Shown: positions 37,291 through 48,904 of the stretch, piece after piece
Layout: every line of letters begins with the position of its first letter
How positions within the stretch are numbered: the first letter of the stretch is position 1
Program-made: the position numbers and the translations under genes
Assembly: GCA_029207755.1 (NCBI GenBank)
Contig: JARCOQ010000011.1
Coordinates: 23,029,212-23,093,211, forward strand
DNA length: 64,000 bases
Reading direction: 5' to 3'
Source of the DNA: Chamaea fasciata
Lineage: Eukaryota; Chordata; Aves; Passeriformes; Sylviidae
Notes under the pieces: model-generated
Databases searched by the model: none
What the model saw: the letters and a program-made list of their open reading frames with translations, nothing else
Told to the model about the DNA's origin: nothing

Positions 37291-37412
37291 TCTTCTTCTT
37301 CTTCTTCTTCTTCTTCTTCTTCTTCTTCTTCTTCTTCTGCTTCTGCTTCTGCTTCTTCTGCTTCTTCTGCTTCTTCTGCTGCTTCTGCTTCTGCTTCTGC
37401 TTCTGCTTCTTG
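37291..37412. repeat. (TTC)n then (TTCTGC)n microsatellite
   Basis: About fifteen TTC triplets pass into mixed TTC and TGC triplets with a 6- and 9-bp higher-order pattern to 37412. The plus strand is polypyrimidine. The minus-strand frame gives lysine/glutamine runs that are a repeat artefact. The TTC part is the kind of purine-pyrimidine mirror sequence that can form triplex DNA. Confidence 0.95.
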
Positions 37413-37872
37413 TTTTCTCTTTTGAAAATGTGATCTTTTGTTAGAGGTAAGGTTGAGTTAATGGAAATGTGAGCCTGGTGAGGGAGGCTGAGGTGCTTCA
37501 TCAAGCCCAAACAATGAGTTGGGTTTCATTTCACTCCCCGCGGAGAAGATGAGAGAGATGAGCAAGTTCAGGTGAAGTACAACAAAGGGCTTTGATGAAA
37601 AGAAAGAAAGAAAACAAAAATCTGCTAAATTTAGTATGATGGGGATTTTTAGATCTTCAGGAGTTATTTTAGGTGACGTGTTTTAACTAATTAACTTGTA
37701 ATCAGTTTTCATGTAGAGACTACAGGAAGTAGGAATTCCTATGAAAATAGCTGTGGGCAGTCCTTTCTTGAAGAAAATTTTGTTTTTCAGACAGAGATTT
37801 GTTTTTCTACCTGCATTCATTATCTTAAAAGGTGCAGGATTTTATTCTTTAATTTCTGACTTAACAATTCAC
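37413..37872. other. Unique noncoding sequence
   Basis: No gene or element recognised. Confidence 0.5.
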
Positions 37873-38013
37873 TTGCCATTGGCAGGGACACCTTCCACTG
37901 TCCCAGGGTGCTCCAAGCCCTGTCCAACCTGGCCTTGGACACTTCCAGGGATCCAGGGGCAGCCACAGTTTCTCTGGGAATTCCATTCCATGGCCTCACC
38001 ACCCTCCCAGTAG
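37873..38013 (-). mobile_element. CR1 LINE fragment (3' part)
   Basis: Plus-strand reading: GGCAGGGACACCTTCCACTG, GGTGCTCCAAGCCCTGTCCA, ACCTGGCCTTGGACACTTCC and CAGCCACAGTTTCTCTGGGA, then CCTCACCACCCTCCCAG. This is the reverse complement of the CR1 tail. It is very similar to the copy at 35925-36085, pointing to the same subfamily. Confidence 0.93.
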
Positions 38014-38830
38014 AGAATTTTTCAGTGAGAGGATTTGCAGTGGTGTTTACAGAGACAAAGTTCCTGGAGCTTCTTCTTTTGGAGCTCTTGAAGCTCTTGG
38101 AGCTGCTTCTTGCTGAGCTTTGGAAATGAGAGGAGATGGAGGCACCCGTGTGGCTGCAGGACGTGCAAAATCACAGTTCAGACTCCCTGGAAATAGTGAT
38201 TGAGACACTTGTTCTTACACAAAGGGTTCAGGTCGTTTATTTGTTTATTTGCTTTTGGTATTTGGGCAGGAATAGGAGGGAACTGCAAAGCACAGCTCAG
38301 TTTTAGTGTCTGACACTCTGGAGTGTGTGCTGAGATCAGCACCCCGTGTATGAATGAATAAATTAATTATTTAATTGATGAGGAAATTAATAAATTTCCT
38401 CCCTGTTTATCATTTTCCCGGGAAGTTGAATTCTTTTAGAAAGGCACATTTTTGGCAGCTGGGCTGAAATGAATCCAGCCTGGCTTGTGCATTCAGGAGG
38501 AGCATTGAAGGTTTGGTGGGATGCCGGGCAGAGCCTCTTCTTCCTTCCAACAGCAAGAACCTCAGGGGGACATTTTCTATCTCAAAAAAAAAAAAAGGGG
38601 GACAAAATAGGAAAAAAAATAGGACTTTGGAGCCAAAAGCTGTCCTGCTGTCCAGAGGATGTGGGATATTTGCCACAACAGCAGGATTTTCCCTACTCAA
38701 GGGATCAGCAGGTGCTTTGCTGAGTGATGAAGACGACAGAAACCCTCTCTGCTGAGAATTCCTGTTCATAATTATCCATATCTGCCACGTTTCCACTCCG
38801 GAGCAGGAGGGGACAAGCCGAGTGACCTCT
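38014..38830. other. Unique noncoding sequence
   Basis: No gene recognised. A degenerate GAGCTTCTT/GAGCTCTTG repeat lies at about 38056-38122 and an A-run at about 38583-38596. Confidence 0.5.
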
Positions 38831-39386
38831 TGCATGCCTGAACACTGAGAATTTCAGGCTTTCTGTGCTGACAGGCACTGACCCCCAAGCAAACACTGCA
38901 TTGGACCTGGGGCCGTGGAAAAGGCTTTCAAAGCACTGGGATTGTGGGTGTGGAGTTTGAATAGAAGTGTGTGATCTCACAGGGTGGAAAACTGAGAGTT
39001 TAAGGGTTGAGAATACAGTAGTATATATGTAAAGCATGATGGAGGTTTTAGGGTGGAGGCTGAGTACTTAGTTTTCAACTTTTTAATGGGTTTGGGTAAA
39101 GTTGTATTTGGGTACAAAAATCCTCACTGCGGGCCATGGGTGATTGGTTATTGGGTTAAAAGTAAAAATAATCCAGGTGTCATTTCATAATTGGATAGTT
39201 TGTGCTTAGAAGACCTTGTAAAGAGTTAGAGACAGAGCCATTTTTCATTTTGTTAGCTAGAACTCACAACTTGTGAGACTATAACATTGATAAGAATTAA
39301 TTAACATCTGAGTCCCAACCTAAAACTGTGTCTCCCGAGCATTTAATCCTGGCTCTAACAGAAGAAAAGAAGATAAGAAACCCTCA
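38831..39386 (+). mobile_element. Solo LTR, family A copy 1 (ERVL-like)
   Basis: Aligns along its length with the elements at 46034-46605 (minus) and 61698-62272 (plus). Shared blocks include CACTGAGAATTTCAG, GGCACTGACCCCCAAGCAAA, GGGATTGTGGGTGTGG, GTGTGATCTCACAGGGTGG, CGGGCCATGGGTG and GGGTTAAAAGTAAAAATAAT. The polyadenylation signal is degraded to AATTAA. Five bases on each side (CCTCT at 38826, CCTGT at 39387) match at four positions, which would suit an ERVL-type 5-bp target duplication. No internal viral genes are present. The U3 TATA-like segment reads GTATATATGTAAAG. Confidence 0.85.
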
Positions 39387-39629
39387 CCTGTGAACAGCCC
39401 AATTCCTCGTGGTTTAGCCCAAAATGGTCACTGAGTACTTCAGCCCATGGAGAACAGGGAATTTGGAGCAATTTGCCATTAAATGTTCCTCCCTCCCGGC
39501 TGCCACGAGCTTTTTTTCAGGAGGTTTTCTGAGTGGTTGCTGAGCCGAGCTGGGTTTGCACCAGTCACCTCCTGTAATTCCTGCCCATTGGAAACGAGGT
39601 GGTTCGTGCTCCTCTGGAATGGAGCGCAC

Positions 39630-40010
39630 AAGAAGCCAGCCATGAATATGTAAATGATGCAGGAACCGTTAATATCAGATAAATTCTGCAGCTCGGTGCT
39701 GGCTGCACCTCTCCAAACAGAGCCAGCAGATTGGTCCCCCCAAGGAAAGGCAGAAGTTATATTTCTATTACCCAGCATTTGCATAGAAATGATTGCTTCC
39801 TGTGGGGCTGGAGGCAGTGAGAGAGGGGGAGAAAAACAGGGAATGCAATGCTAAAACACCACGATATCCTGATTATTCTTCAAGGATGGAAAGGCGGGAC
39901 TTATTATATCCGCTTGTGGTGGCGATGATGGGGTCATTAGAGGTGTGATCACCTTGGAGCAAGGCGTGTTAATTATTTGCCTCTTGCCAAAAACTGGTAA
40001 TGGTTTGTGA
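39630..40010. promoter_or_regulatory. Candidate enhancer-like element (octamer, T-box-like palindrome)
   Basis: Unique sequence with ATTTGCAT (POU/octamer core) at 39777-39784 and AGGTGTGATCACCTT at 39941-39955. The latter contains a T-box half-site AGGTGTGA, and AGGTG and CACCT are arranged as an inverted pair four bases apart. Further cores include GTTAATTATTTGC near 39968. The function is inferred. Confidence 0.2.
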
Positions 40011-41519
40011 TAGATTTTAAAAACTACAAACAAACAAACAAAAAACCACCAAACCCTCCCAGAGCAAAACAAAAAGAACCCAAGAACCCCGAAGAAAACC
40101 ACAAATAAATCCAGACCAAAACGTCCGCCCAAAAATCCATTTCCTTGTTCCTAGAAAAAGCCAGACTTTGAAATCCTTGATGAAAGGCCCAGCAGAGGAG
40201 GCGGGAGCAGATTCAGAGACTTCCACACCCCGGAGCTGCTGCTCTCCTGAGCGTGTTTGAGGGACATCAACGCTGGGAAGGTTAAAATGGAATGAAGATA
40301 ACCAGGCACGTTCCTAACAAGGGTTGTTAAGCCCTGAAGTGCCAGCTGGGACTCTGGAAATCCTTGCTGGATCTCAGGGGAGGGGAGCAGTGAGCTGCAG
40401 GAGTCACTGGGGTGATTTTGGGTGCTGGAGCAGGACAGAGCCACCAGCCCATCTGTGCTGCCTGGGAAGGTGTTATAAATGCATATTATAAATCTGGCTT
40501 TTTGCAAATATTAAATGCTGTATGTGTAGTATGGGTAGGTTTTGCTGTATTTTTTTTTTCTTCTGCTATTAATGAAACTTAGAAATAAGTTGTGTGATGT
40601 ATGTATGTATTTCTTAGGCTGTAACATGATATTAAAGTAAGGGACTGTTTTCTGGCATCTAAATCACCTAAATCATCTAAATCTGCCTAAACCAGAAGGA
40701 TGGAGAAACTCCCTGGCATTCCTGACTTACCTAATGCAGATGAAGACGACTGACCAAAGCTTCAGGGGACTTCTGTTAATCAGTATCTTATCCAGATGAA
40801 TCCAAAAACTCCAAGAGAGGAATTTATTGACCCGATGCTACCAGACGGAATGGAGCCACTGGCAGATGGGTCTACAGGGTAAAATAGTCGGGGGGGGGGG
40901 GAGAACTGAAACCGAACAGAGAAATTCACACTCAAAAGGAAAGTTTGAATCATGCATGTGATTTTATGAATATGCAACAGGCTGATATTTTTAAGGAGCC
41001 TTTTCTGTAGCAGGTGTGCCCTTGGCTGAATACCAAGGCGCCCTTCCGTATAATCTTTTCCTTTATTTCTGTCTCCTAGTTGTCTATTTTAAATTTTTTT
41101 TTATTAAACTTGTAAATTCTTCTAAGAAAGTGAACGTCGTTTTTCACAGAAGGGATGGGGGTGAGCTCTGGGATCTCCTTCCAAGAGGTTTTGCAGTGTT
41201 CCAAAAGGAAAAATAACACCGTGTCCATCTCCTGGTCCGTCTAGTGGGCATGATTTAATGGGGGTTAAAGTCTGGTTATTGAACCAGCATTGTTGAGCTC
41301 TTATTTGTGATTTTTCCTGCGCCTTCCCGGGTGGCTCCTTGCCCACCGGAGAACTGGGATGTTCTACAAACCCAGTGGGAGTCAGGAGCTGTGGCTGAGG
41401 GCCGTTGGAAGCCAGGCCAGACCTCTCAGGACTTTTTTTTGGGATGGGGAAAGGACGAATCAATGGACCACGTGAGTTTCCTCAACTGTGTAATGTGCAA
41501 ACAGGAGCTGAGTCCTTCA

Positions 41520-41900
41520 TGGTCCTGGCACAGGAACATCTTTTCCCTCGCTGAAGAGGCTTGGAGGAGGAACATTCTCATTACAATTTTTGTCGTGAGG
41601 ACAGATCGCCGTCTCTCTTTGCATTCTCATTAAAGCCTCTGTCAAAAAGCAGCCATTTGGAATTTTAATGCTGTATATTCCTTGTAATTCGCAGTGTTTG
41701 GGCTGGAAGACAGTGACCTTTCCACCGCTCCGCGGTTTGACTGACTGGTTACTTCTCCCTCAAGTTGCCGCCCATTTTTTGCCTTTTTTTTATTTTTTTA
41801 TTTTTTTTCCCCCCACAAAGAGAGGTAATTAAGGGAGATTTGCATGTCTGCTCATCATTCCTCTCAGTGGTGCGGGTCAGACGTGTCCCATTGTTGTGCT
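41520..41900. promoter_or_regulatory. Candidate conserved noncoding element (octamer-containing)
   Basis: Unique sequence with retained CpGs (TTTGTCGTGAGG, AGATCGCCGTC, CACCGCTCCGCGG) and an ATTTGCAT octamer at 41838-41845 next to GGTAATTAAGG, with CCCATTGTTGTG (SOX-like core) about 45 bp downstream. An OCT/SOX-type cluster is suggestive only. A T-rich run interrupts it at about 41777-41810. Confidence 0.18.
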
Positions 41901-44900
41901 GAAGTTGAGGTATTCATCACCTCGGCTGAACTTCCAGAGCATCCCGTCCTTTTCTTGGCGCTCATTGTTCTCAGGTGTGCTAAATGAGGAGAAAATATGC
42001 AAGACTGCTGTTCAGGCATGAAAATTAATGCTCAAGACCGAAATTTTCTGTAGCAGAGGCTTTGCATGCAGCCTCAGCGCTGGCTGGGATTTTAAAATAG
42101 CTGTTTCCAACGACTCCACTCCAGCAGCAGATTCCCTCACTCTGCTGGGTAACTCACAGAGAAAATTTAGTGTGTTTTATGAACACCTTCTAACAGAGTT
42201 TTCAACTGATTAAAGCTGCTTTCGGTGATTCTCAGCCGTGGGTGATTCCACAGGCATTGTAGTGGCATTAAGGAAATATCTTCACTGACATATTGTCCTA
42301 ACCTTTGAATATTGCTCAGGTGAAATCCTGTCCCTCCCTGACATTTAAATTACGCCATTTGCAGCACGCATTCCCGAGGAAAACTCCTGCATAAAATCCA
42401 TTCCTGTTTGGCTACACAGCTTTGGAAACCACAGCCTGCTAATAAATAAGAAACAAAACTCCGGGAAAGAGATTAAAGTTTACAGGCACCTATTTTTGAG
42501 CTTGCCACGTTTGTTAGATCTGAGTGCCCTGAGTTAATGTGAAACACTGCAAACATTCTGTGTGGACAGGGATTTTATTCATGCAGGGAAAAAAAATCTG
42601 TTGTGAAGTTTGGTTCATCTTGCATTTGTCTGATTCTTCCTCTGCTCGGTGCTTTTTGTTGGGTAGGAAAACGCTCTCATATAAAAGGGGTTTTGCCTTG
42701 CTTGAACGACCTGATTTCCTCTTTCTCTGGCCAAAGGCATTTTGGCCATTTCTTTAGAAAATAATGATTCTGGTAATGTTTTGGTGCTAAGACATCTGTA
42801 TGAGAATAATAGAAATTACTTCGATCAGAACAGCAGCACCTCTGGATTCGGAGTGGGGAGAGCCCGAAGGCTGAGTGTGAGATCAGCATTTCCTCGTGGT
42901 TTTGTGGGAAGTTTTGGGGTGTTTGGCTGGTAAAATTAAATGTTTGAAGCCATCTCTGGGTGGCTGAATCTGGATCTGGATCTGAAGCACCACCAAACTC
43001 TGCTTCACTGGGGTTTTGGGTGGAAATGGCCCATTTTGAGCTTCAATCTCTTCCAGCCTCTCATAGCCCACACCTGCCAGGATCCCATCCCAGGGCTGCT
43101 TTTGCTCCTCTTACCAGTTTTAAACCTTAGTAGAGAGGTAAATGAAGATGTTTTTTTTAGGCTGGTTGGATCCTGTCTTGCTCTGCCTGCAGGATTTGAA
43201 AACTGAATTTATTCACGTTTAGAGAGCCAATGTTCTCCATCGTTCCTGCTCCATCTTTTCCCAGATTTCTCTGAGGGATTCCTCGAGGTGCTGCTATCCA
43301 GGTTTCTCTGGCTGTGAGTGAACAACCTGTTCATTGCTCTGTGCCTTCACCTGATGCAGAGATCACCTGTGCATGGGGATCACTGCTGGTCCCAGCATTT
43401 TGTGGTCTATAAAACTCTAGAAAAGCAACTTTTTCATGTGCAGAGATGGGAAAATCTCCATGCTGGAGGTTTGCAGAACTCTGTTAGTGACAAGGCTCCA
43501 CTTCAGAGCACTTTGGAAAGCTGGAATGGTGATGGGACATTTCTCTTCCCATAACAAAGATTTACTGGAGCTGGTGTCAGGCACGCATTTGACCAGAAAA
43601 ATTAACTGGATATTGGGTAAAGTTTATGGAGTGAATTCCTAAATGTGTCTGTGCCCAGGGGGATCCAGACAGAAGCAGGTCCCAATTTCTGCCATGTCAC
43701 CTCCCCTGTCCGGAGAGGTGGGGACTCACCCTCCCCAACACAGAATCGCATTTCCAGTCACCTCTCTGCCCTCTGAGGCCAAAAAAAAAAGATCTGAATT
43801 TAACTCTTCTTGGAGATGAAAGGAAGGAACAGAGCTGCACGGGCATTTAATGTGGGTGTGAAATGCTTTGGAAATTCAAAGACGTTCTTTTTAATGTCAT
43901 CTGGGCCTTCTTGTGCTCTACAAAACACAAGTCCTGGCACTTCAGCTCTTACATAATGGTTTAAAGTTACAGAAACAGCTGAAGTTTTGTAATTTGGTCT
44001 TAAATCTGAGCATTTCTAATTTAAACCACTTCATCTTTTGCATTTATTTGCCCTATAACTTCTCTTCAAAATTCAGTGATGAAGCTCTGCGACAGATAAC
44101 AAAAATAATCAATCAGCTTGTCAGGCTGGGAATGAAAATGCTGATTAGGAAGTGAAATGTTGAGGAGAACAAATAAATTATTCAACAAACTCGTGGTCTT
44201 TTGTTACTGAAATTAAACAGTTCTGAGGGATCTTCTTTGGACATACTTGGTTGTGAAAGTTTCTTGGAATTCCTCTCTGGCCTGAGGAAAAAAACAGAAT
44301 TAAAAGACCCTTTTGGATCAGATATTCACTCAGGACAGAGATCTGTGGTGCCATCTGAGCCACCTCCTAAAGGTGAAAATCTGGAAATACCTCAGGAAAT
44401 TCTTCCAATCCAAGTTGCTTTGTTTAATTCATCTTCTTCTCTCTGGCTGCTGCAGGGATGATGGAAACTCCTCTTGGTGCTGTCCCAGCAAGGATGGAAT
44501 TCTCCTGGGAAAATCCTGGATTACTGTGTGGCCTGAAAATCCCCAGAGAATTCAGACAAGTGAGATCCCTTCTTCTTTTGCTCAGGAAGTTCCCACTGAA
44601 ATCTTGGCTGGGGCAGCTCTATCACCTGCACTTGCCCTCAATCTTCCTCGAGGAGAAGCAAGAGAGACTGGGCTCCAAGTCATGAATTATCACATTTAAC
44701 TGTCCTGAGCAGCCTCAGATTAACCTGCAGAGGGGAAAACTCTGCTGCAGGCAAGGGGAGAGCACGAAATGACACCTGGGCAAGGTGAATCTCTGGGCAG
44801 ATGGAGTTTCAGGCACTCGCAGAGTGGCACTGAGATTAAACTCCTCGGTAAAATCAAGCACAGTGTGTGTTATTTAATCCCTGCTGGGGTGCAGCAGCAG

Positions 44901-46012
44901 CTCCCTGAAAAATAGGGTGAAATTTAGTGTTCCATTGGTTCACTTACAAATTCAAAGCAATTTATTGTTTAAATGGCTGCAGCAAACATCTCTTGTCCCC
45001 TGGCTGATATAATTTCCTCAAATTGCTGGCTGTTTATGGGAGCCTCTGTCTTTACATTTTGCTTGCCAGTTGATATTTCAAGCAGCAGATAACCCATTTT
45101 TTTTCCCCCCCTGCAACTTGCAAATTTGCTGTGTCTGGATTCCTGTGAGCCCAGCAAAAGACTTTTCCTATTTTAAATGAATGACAAAAGTCATTATGGG
45201 AGATTTATTTCTGCTGCCCTGTTTTTTTCTTATTTATTCCTAATGTCCTGCCTATTTGCCATGAGCTTCTTCACATTTTAGTCTCCTGTGAGAACAAATT
45301 GTGTTATTTCCTCCTGTCCTCAGAGGAGAGCAATGGTTTAGTGGGTGAAATGTCCAGGACAAGGAGGAGAACTGTGCTGAGTATTCCCAGCTGGAGAAAT
45401 CCATCTCAGGGAAATGGCTCCCAGCTGGAATCAGGGGATGTCATAGAAGTAGGGACTGATTTTTTTTCTGTTCTTTGTGTTTCTGTGGCATCAGAGCCTG
45501 CGGGGAGGAGAAGCACAGCCTGGGCATTGTTATGGAAATGGCCCACTGCTTTTGGGGGGAAAAAGTGGCAAAATGGATTTTGATTACATTTTTCAAATGC
45601 GATATTTATGCATGTTTTCCCCTTTTCTTTAAGAGGAGATGTCTTTGATTGGAACCAAGAGGGAAACAACAAATTTAAAAGACAAAAAACCCCCCACAAT
45701 AGAGTTGTTTGAATTTGCAAATAAATCTGTGCTGTCAAAAGCTTCACTCTCTGGTTTGGTCCCAAGCCCCAGTCCCCACACTTCTCTGATGACATTTGTG
45801 ATGTTGCAAGGCTTGGTTTGTTCCAAAGTAAATAAAATCCAGGATCTTTTTCCCCCTGTGTGTTATTTTATTGGCTGGCTTTGCACAGCACTCCCAGGCT
45901 GTGCTGACACTCCACGAGGATGCTCAGTGTGTGTGGAATGCAGGGATTGGGTGTGTCCCAATCCTAAATGTGTCACTGAGGTGATTTCACTGCTCTTCCT
46001 TTAATTGGGGAA

Positions 46013-46033
46013 GAATCATGGAGTTGTTAAGGT
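46013..46033 (-). mobile_element. CR1 LINE 3' terminus split by an LTR
   Basis: GAATCATGGAGTTGTTAAGG corresponds, read on the plus strand, to the reverse complement of the very end of a CR1 (GAATCATAGAATCGTTAAGG type). It continues in register to GGAAAAGACCTCC at 46606. The 572-bp LTR lies in between. Confidence 0.75.
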
Positions 46034-46605
46034 TGATTTTTATCTTCTTTTTCCCAGAGTCAGGGTTAAATGCTCAAGACAGTATTTCTTGTTTGGACTC
46101 AGATGTTTATTAACTCTTATCTATATTACAGTCTCACAGACTGTGAGTTCTATAGCAGTTCCAGCTAACAAAGTAAAAACGGAGCCCCATCTCTCTCTCT
46201 ACAGGGCCTTTTAAGGATAAACTGTCCAATTAAGGAATGACACCTAAATTATTTTTACTTTTAACCCAATAACCAAACACCCATGGCCCGCAATGAGGAC
46301 TTTTCTATCCAATTACAAAACACCACCCAGATCCATGAAGAAGGTGAAAAAGAAGGACTCAGCCTCTGCCCTAAAACCTCCATCTTGCTTTATATATATA
46401 TTACTATATTCTAAATCCTTAAACTCTGAGTTTCCCACCCTGTGAGATCACACACTTCTATTCAAACTCCACACCCACAATCCCAGTGCTGTCACTCAAT
46501 TTTGGGAGCCTTTTCCACGGCCTCAGGTCCAATAAAGTGTTTGCCTGGGGGTCAGTGCCTGTCAGCACAGAGAGTCTGAAATTCTCAGTGCCCAGGGTTC
46601 CAACA
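46034..46605 (-). mobile_element. Solo LTR, family A copy 2, nested in CR1
   Basis: Reverse complement of the family seen at 38831 and 61698. On the minus strand it starts TGTTGGAACCCTGGGCACTG, the same start as the 61698 copy, and ends near GATAAAAATCA. The polyadenylation signal AATAAA is intact (TTTATT at 46106-46111 on plus). A TATATATATAAAGC stretch is shared with the 61698 copy. It separates the CR1 terminus from the CR1 body. A clean target-site duplication is not visible, so the exact left end is uncertain by a few bases. No viral coding region remains. Confidence 0.87.
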
Positions 46606-46850
46606 GGAAAAGACCTCCAAGGTGATCCAATCCAACTTTTAAATGAAGAAGTTCAAGCCCTGCCCACTAAACCACATCCCCAAGTGCCACCTTGACTCAT
46701 TTTTGGGCACCCCCAGAGCTGTGACTCCACCCCTGCCCTGGGTATCTTTTCCTGGGCTTGGTCACTCCTTTAGGGAAGAAATTTTCTCAAAACCAACCTG
46801 AACCTCTCCTGGCACAGCTGGAGGCCATTTTCCACTGGGCAATAAAGGAA
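46606..46850 (-). mobile_element. CR1 LINE, body of the LTR-split copy
   Basis: Plus-strand reading: GGAAAAGACCTCCAAGGTGA, CCACATCCCCAAGTGCCACC, GCTGTGACTCCACCCCTGCC, CTGGGTATCTTTTCC, AACCAACCTGAACCTCTCCT and GGCACAGCTGGAGGCC. This is the reverse complement of a CR1 tail of the subfamily that carries GTGGCACTTGGGGACATGG. The family's order is preserved. Confidence 0.93.
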
Positions 46851-48411
46851 TGATGCGGCAGGAATCCTGGGAGTGTGGGGTGCACCTCAGCCCAAGGAAT
46901 GGGTGTGCCGGGAACTGGGACAAAGTGGGAGCACGAGTGGAATCCCAGAAATTCCAGTTCTTTAAAAAGCTCCTCAGGGACCTCCAGGCCTTTGAAATCC
47001 AGCTTTTAGTGTATTTAACATGACTGGCGGTGTCTCCAAATGCTCTTTCCCTACTTCTCTTTGCAGAATTCCATGGGACACTGGTGACAGTCCCTGGCGT
47101 GGGATGAATCCTGATGAGAAATTTCCCAATTCCTTTATTTATTTTCTTTTTTAATTGTAGGAATATGTTGTGGGTGTCTGTGGCTATAAAGACATTTCCT
47201 TCAGATGATTTCTGTCTGTTTCTCTCTCCTTTTGCTTTGCAAGAGGAATAACCTGTGTGGTAAATACAATTCTCTGCTTTCCCCTGAGCAGGTACTCCTG
47301 TAAGCCTGATGTGGACGGCCTGGATTTGAGGACAGCCCAAGAAAATTCATTTCCTAAATCCAAATAGGCTTCTGGACAAGTTGTGATATCACCCTGCATC
47401 TCTGAGAGAAGTTTCAAAGTTGAGGGACTGAGTTTTTTCGAAGTAAAAAAAAAAAATTCAACTGGCTTTCCTGGTGGGTATTGAAAAAGGAAAAATTCCT
47501 TGTATTTCTGCAGGAGTGAGATTTACTGCCAGGCCAGCGGAGCAGGAGCCTTGAGGAAATGGTTTCTGTGCAATCCATGGCCCAGGTTTTCATTGCCAGC
47601 CTTGAAGAAAGCTACAGAAAACATAAAAAGCACAAATAAAAAAAATATATTAAAAAAAAATAATAAAAGCAAACTCAAATTAATTCTTGAGGATTCCAGA
47701 ATTGCCTAAGTCGGAAGAGTTCACAACATCAGATGCTCCACATTTCCCTCAACATTTAAAAAAGAAAAGGGTTGAAAAATAGCAAACCCGGAGTCTTTTA
47801 ATTAGAGTTGTGAACTTTAATTATTTTGGTTCTCACAGCATTTGGGAGAGAGCTGAAGTGTGACATTTCCATGTACACACATGTGTGTGCCTGCACACTG
47901 CACTCTGTACAATCCAGCCTCTTTAGTTCCTTATTTTTTGGCTTTGCCAGCTCTGTCATCTGCATAAAATGGTCCCACAGCCATTTACAAAATGATCTCT
48001 GTGAGATCCTCAAAGAAATCTCTCCCAGTGAGTTGGGATATTGAATGAGAGCAGCATCAAAATGCAAAGATTCTGGTAAGGAATGGGAACTGGGAACTTG
48101 CAGGATTTGTGGTGTTGCCCAGGGACGTTGGTGACTCTCTGGAAGCTCATCCTGATGGAGAAATCTTCTGCTGGGCTGTTTTTCCTTCTCAGTGTGACTA
48201 CAACTGAGAAATCCAGTTTTATTTCCTTTCTGTTAGGTTGGGAGTGCTGCTTCTCCCAGGGAGCTTTAAGGGACTCTCCATGGCTGAAGTTTAGTTTGAG
48301 TAAACCCCGTTTCTTATTTAAGGTCTCACAGACTTCAAGTCTGTTCCTTCATTTTTCTTCTGGAGTGCAGTCTGTAAACTTGATTTTTATTTCATTTCTG
48401 GTTTTCAAAGC
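46851..48411. other. Unique noncoding sequence
   Basis: No gene or mobile element recognised. A/T-rich simple sequence lies at about 47637-47668. A minus-strand frame of about 190 codons at 46.76-47.34 kb begins over the CR1 copy and shows no recognised domain. Confidence 0.5.
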
Positions 48412-48520
48412 AATCCCACCACCCTGGAATCGGCTCATCCCTCTGATCATCTTGGTGCCTCCTCTGGATTTGCTCCAGGTCCTTGCCATGCTGGGCCCCA
48501 GGAGCAGAATTCCCAAATAT
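48412..48520 (-). mobile_element. CR1 LINE fragment (end of ORF2 / start of 3' region)
   Basis: Plus-strand reading: CCCTCTGATCATCTTGGTGC, CTCCTCTGGATTTGCTCCAG, GTCCTTGCCATGCTGGGCCC-CAGGAGCAGAATTCC. This matches the reverse complement of the CR1 block that precedes the extreme 3' part. It is isolated from the usual terminal segment, so either the terminus was lost or the flank is too diverged to see. Confidence 0.8.
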
Positions 48521-48904
48521 TCCGTGGCTTTGTGGTGTGTGGTTAAAAGCAGGGATTGCTGGGGTTTGTACCTCCGAGGGAGGTGTTGAGGAATGATGTT
48601 TTCTGTGAGTTTTTTTGTGAGCTTTCTGGCTGAGAACAGCAGCTGTGGTCAAGCTGCCTTTGCTCCAGCCAGGCAGGCAGGCAGCTCCTTCCCAACAAAC
48701 AGCAAATAGGCCATGGAATCCTAAAAGGAAAAAACAAAAAAAAAAAAAAAGAAAGGGAAAAGAAAGAAAAAAAACCCCAAACATTTCCACTCCCAAACTG
48801 TGCCACATCCATCTCTGTGGCCAAGGCACAGAAGTGGGTAGGAACTTCAAAAATGCAGATTTACTCCCCACACTTCACTGTTGTTCTCTGGTTATATACA
48901 AATA
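48521..48904. other. Unique noncoding sequence with A-rich tract
   Basis: No gene recognised. An A/G-rich tract lies at 48725-48775. Confidence 0.5.

Larger units (their letters stand above)
39387..46012. other. Long unique noncoding stretch
   Basis: No gene, LINE or LTR recognised over about 6.6 kb. Small features: a 9-bp degenerate repeat (CTAAATCAC type) at 40655-40692, a G12 run at 40890-40901, and two motif-dense patches listed separately. Plus-strand frames of up to about 128 codons at 44.2-44.7 kb show no recognised domain. Confidence 0.5.

Noticed and set aside
36887..37510. Minus-strand frame of about 207 codons with Lys/Gln runs
   Set aside because: The central part is the translated TTC/TTCTGC tract; the flanks show no domain.
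44201..44699. Plus-strand frames of 75-128 codons that look mildly protein-like
   Set aside because: Three overlapping frames are open in the same place, which points to low stop density rather than coding. There is no domain and no consistent splice boundary.
46762..47340. Minus-strand frame of about 190 codons
   Set aside because: Overlaps a CR1 fragment and reads into AT-rich unique sequence; no domain recognised.
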